A DNA stretch of 64,000 nt from Rhizobium oryziradicis (GTDB lineage: Bacteria > Pseudomonadota > Alphaproteobacteria > Rhizobiales > Rhizobiaceae). A model generated the notes under the pieces. It saw nothing but the letters and a program-made list of their open reading frames with translations, searched no databases and was not told the DNA's origin. Shown piece by piece: positions 63,323 through 64,000 of the stretch (within the stretch, counting starts at the first letter, position 1; every line of letters begins with the position of its first letter). Location of the stretch: assembly GCF_001939045.1 (NCBI RefSeq), contig NZ_MKIM01000028.1, forward strand, positions 372,001-436,000, given 5' to 3'. The position numbers and the translations under genes were made by a program.

Positions 63323-64000
63323 ATGGCTGGAAAAATTGACATAACAGCATCAGTGCTCATTGCACTTGCAAGTTTTACGGCAGGCCATGCAATGGCCGCG
63401 ACCAATACTTTGGATGCAGCGAGCAACGTTGACAGCTTTAACGCGAATACGAGATCAATGGCATCCGGTACAATGCTGGATGGCCGCGCTACTTTGCGCC
63501 CGGCTGGTCAACCCGCATTGCTTTTGGCGCAGGCGCAAGAGCCTCCAGCTGCCGGGCAGGAGGATCCGGAATTGCTGTTGAAGAAAAAACATGAAGGCGA
63601 GGGGCAAAAGCCCGAACATGCGCAGCCGCATGAAGCGCCAGCAGCCCAAAAGCCGCCCCATGAAGCGCCACCACCGCCTGCGGAAGCAAAAGAGCCACCG
63701 CCGCCGCGCGCACCTGAGCCGCCCAAAATGGAGGCTCCTAAGCCGGAGCCGCAGAGCGCTGCCCCCAAGCATGCCGAGCCGCCACCGCCAAGAGCAGAGC
63801 CTGCGCCCGAGCAGCCAAAACCCAAAGCACGTGAGGCGGCACCTGCCGAGATGGCACCGGCAGAACCACCGGCAGTTAAGCATCGCGCACCGGACGCCGA
63901 AAAGCCGCCGGTTGAGCCAAAACCAAAGCGTGAAAAGCCTGCGGAGCCAGCCGCAGCTGTGCCACCTGTGGAGGGCAAGGAGCTGCCAGCGCCGAAAGCC
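63323..64000 (+). CDS. N-terminal part of a proline-rich exported protein, 3' truncated
   Basis: The frame from ATG 63323 (GAGGA upstream) is open to the window end, 226 codons. A signal-like N-terminus (ITASVLIALASFTAGHAMAA) is followed by about 60 ordinary residues and then a long Pro/Glu/Lys/Ala-rich low-complexity region. Such N-termini occur in rhizobial OmpA-family envelope proteins, whose OmpA domain would lie beyond the window, so that name is only a guess. Base composition in this part is unusual for the window because of the proline codons. Confidence 0.65.
   Translation, partial: MAGKIDITASVLIALASFTAGHAMAATNTLDAASNVDSFNANTRSMASGTMLDGRATLRPAGQPALLLAQAQEPPAAGQEDPELLLKKKHEGEGQKPEHAQPHEAPAAQKPPHEAPPPPAEAKEPPPPRAPEPPKMEAPKPEPQSAAPKHAEPPPPRAEPAPEQPKPKAREAAPAEMAPAEPPAVKHRAPDAEKPPVEPKPKREKPAEPAAAVPPVEGKELPAPKA

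Overview
The window is a stretch of chromosome from an alphaproteobacterium of the Rhizobiaceae (Agrobacterium/Allorhizobium/Rhizobium group). The lineage markers are the acpXL to lpxXL cluster that puts a very-long-chain fatty acid on lipid A, an FnrN-type regulator divergent from hemN, BluB behind a cobalamin riboswitch, a PdhS/DivJ/PleC-type histidine kinase, the usg gene, and rpsD next to glutaminase. Gene density is high and no phage, insertion sequence, integrase or CRISPR array was seen, so this looks like core chromosome with a few accessory genes.

Layout. 1-11.3 kb: end of a GGDEF protein, glutathione transferase, icd, trmJ-murI, a CBS-domain membrane protein, a HerA-like ATPase, a secreted esterase, a methyltransferase, pepT and a TerC-family protein with a structured leader. 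11.4-19.4 kb: rpsD with its promoter and leader hairpin, glsA, then an overlapping three-gene set (GT39 transferase, GT2 transferase, YdjC-type deacetylase) that resembles the Francisella FlmK/FlmF2/NaxD and Bordetella Lgm routes for adding a hexosamine to lipid A, then ttcA and two tandem inositol-monophosphatase paralogues. 19.5-25 kb: an orphan, compositionally odd gene with a possible permuted papain-like His/Cys arrangement, a Bcr-type efflux pump, and grxD, a small basic protein, bolA and purL. 25-31 kb: a J-domain protein, an XRE regulator after a 0.7-kb gap, lipB, acetoacetate decarboxylase, tRNA-Leu, a BON protein, a degenerate deformylase and fnrN.

31-38 kb: hemN and the acpXL-fabZXL-fabF2XL-fabF1XL-adh2XL-lpxXL cluster. 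38-48 kb: nadE, a TolB-like propeller protein, cobalamin riboswitch plus bluB, LysE exporter, a split adaptive-response set (AdaA-like, EamA exporter, ogt), tyrS, and an AnmK-acetyltransferase fusion. 48-53.5 kb: two tRNA-Asn genes in a 333-bp-offset duplication, a membrane histidine kinase, a uracil-DNA-glycosylase-family protein, Lrp/AsnC, a 3-hydroxyisobutyrate-dehydrogenase-type enzyme and a small HTH protein. 53.5-64 kb: Kef-type antiporter, prolyl aminopeptidase, TPR-methyltransferase, chemoreceptor, usg, a polar amino-acid ABC importer without an ATPase gene, and the start of a proline-rich exported protein.

Themes that tie genes together are envelope and lipid A building (GT39/GT2/deacetylase set and VLCFA cluster, both probably acting on the same molecule), peptidoglycan supply and recycling (murI, anmK), oxygen-controlled haem synthesis (fnrN, hemN and an FNR box between them), and DNA alkylation repair. 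All functional calls come from reading motifs and gene order; no database search was run.
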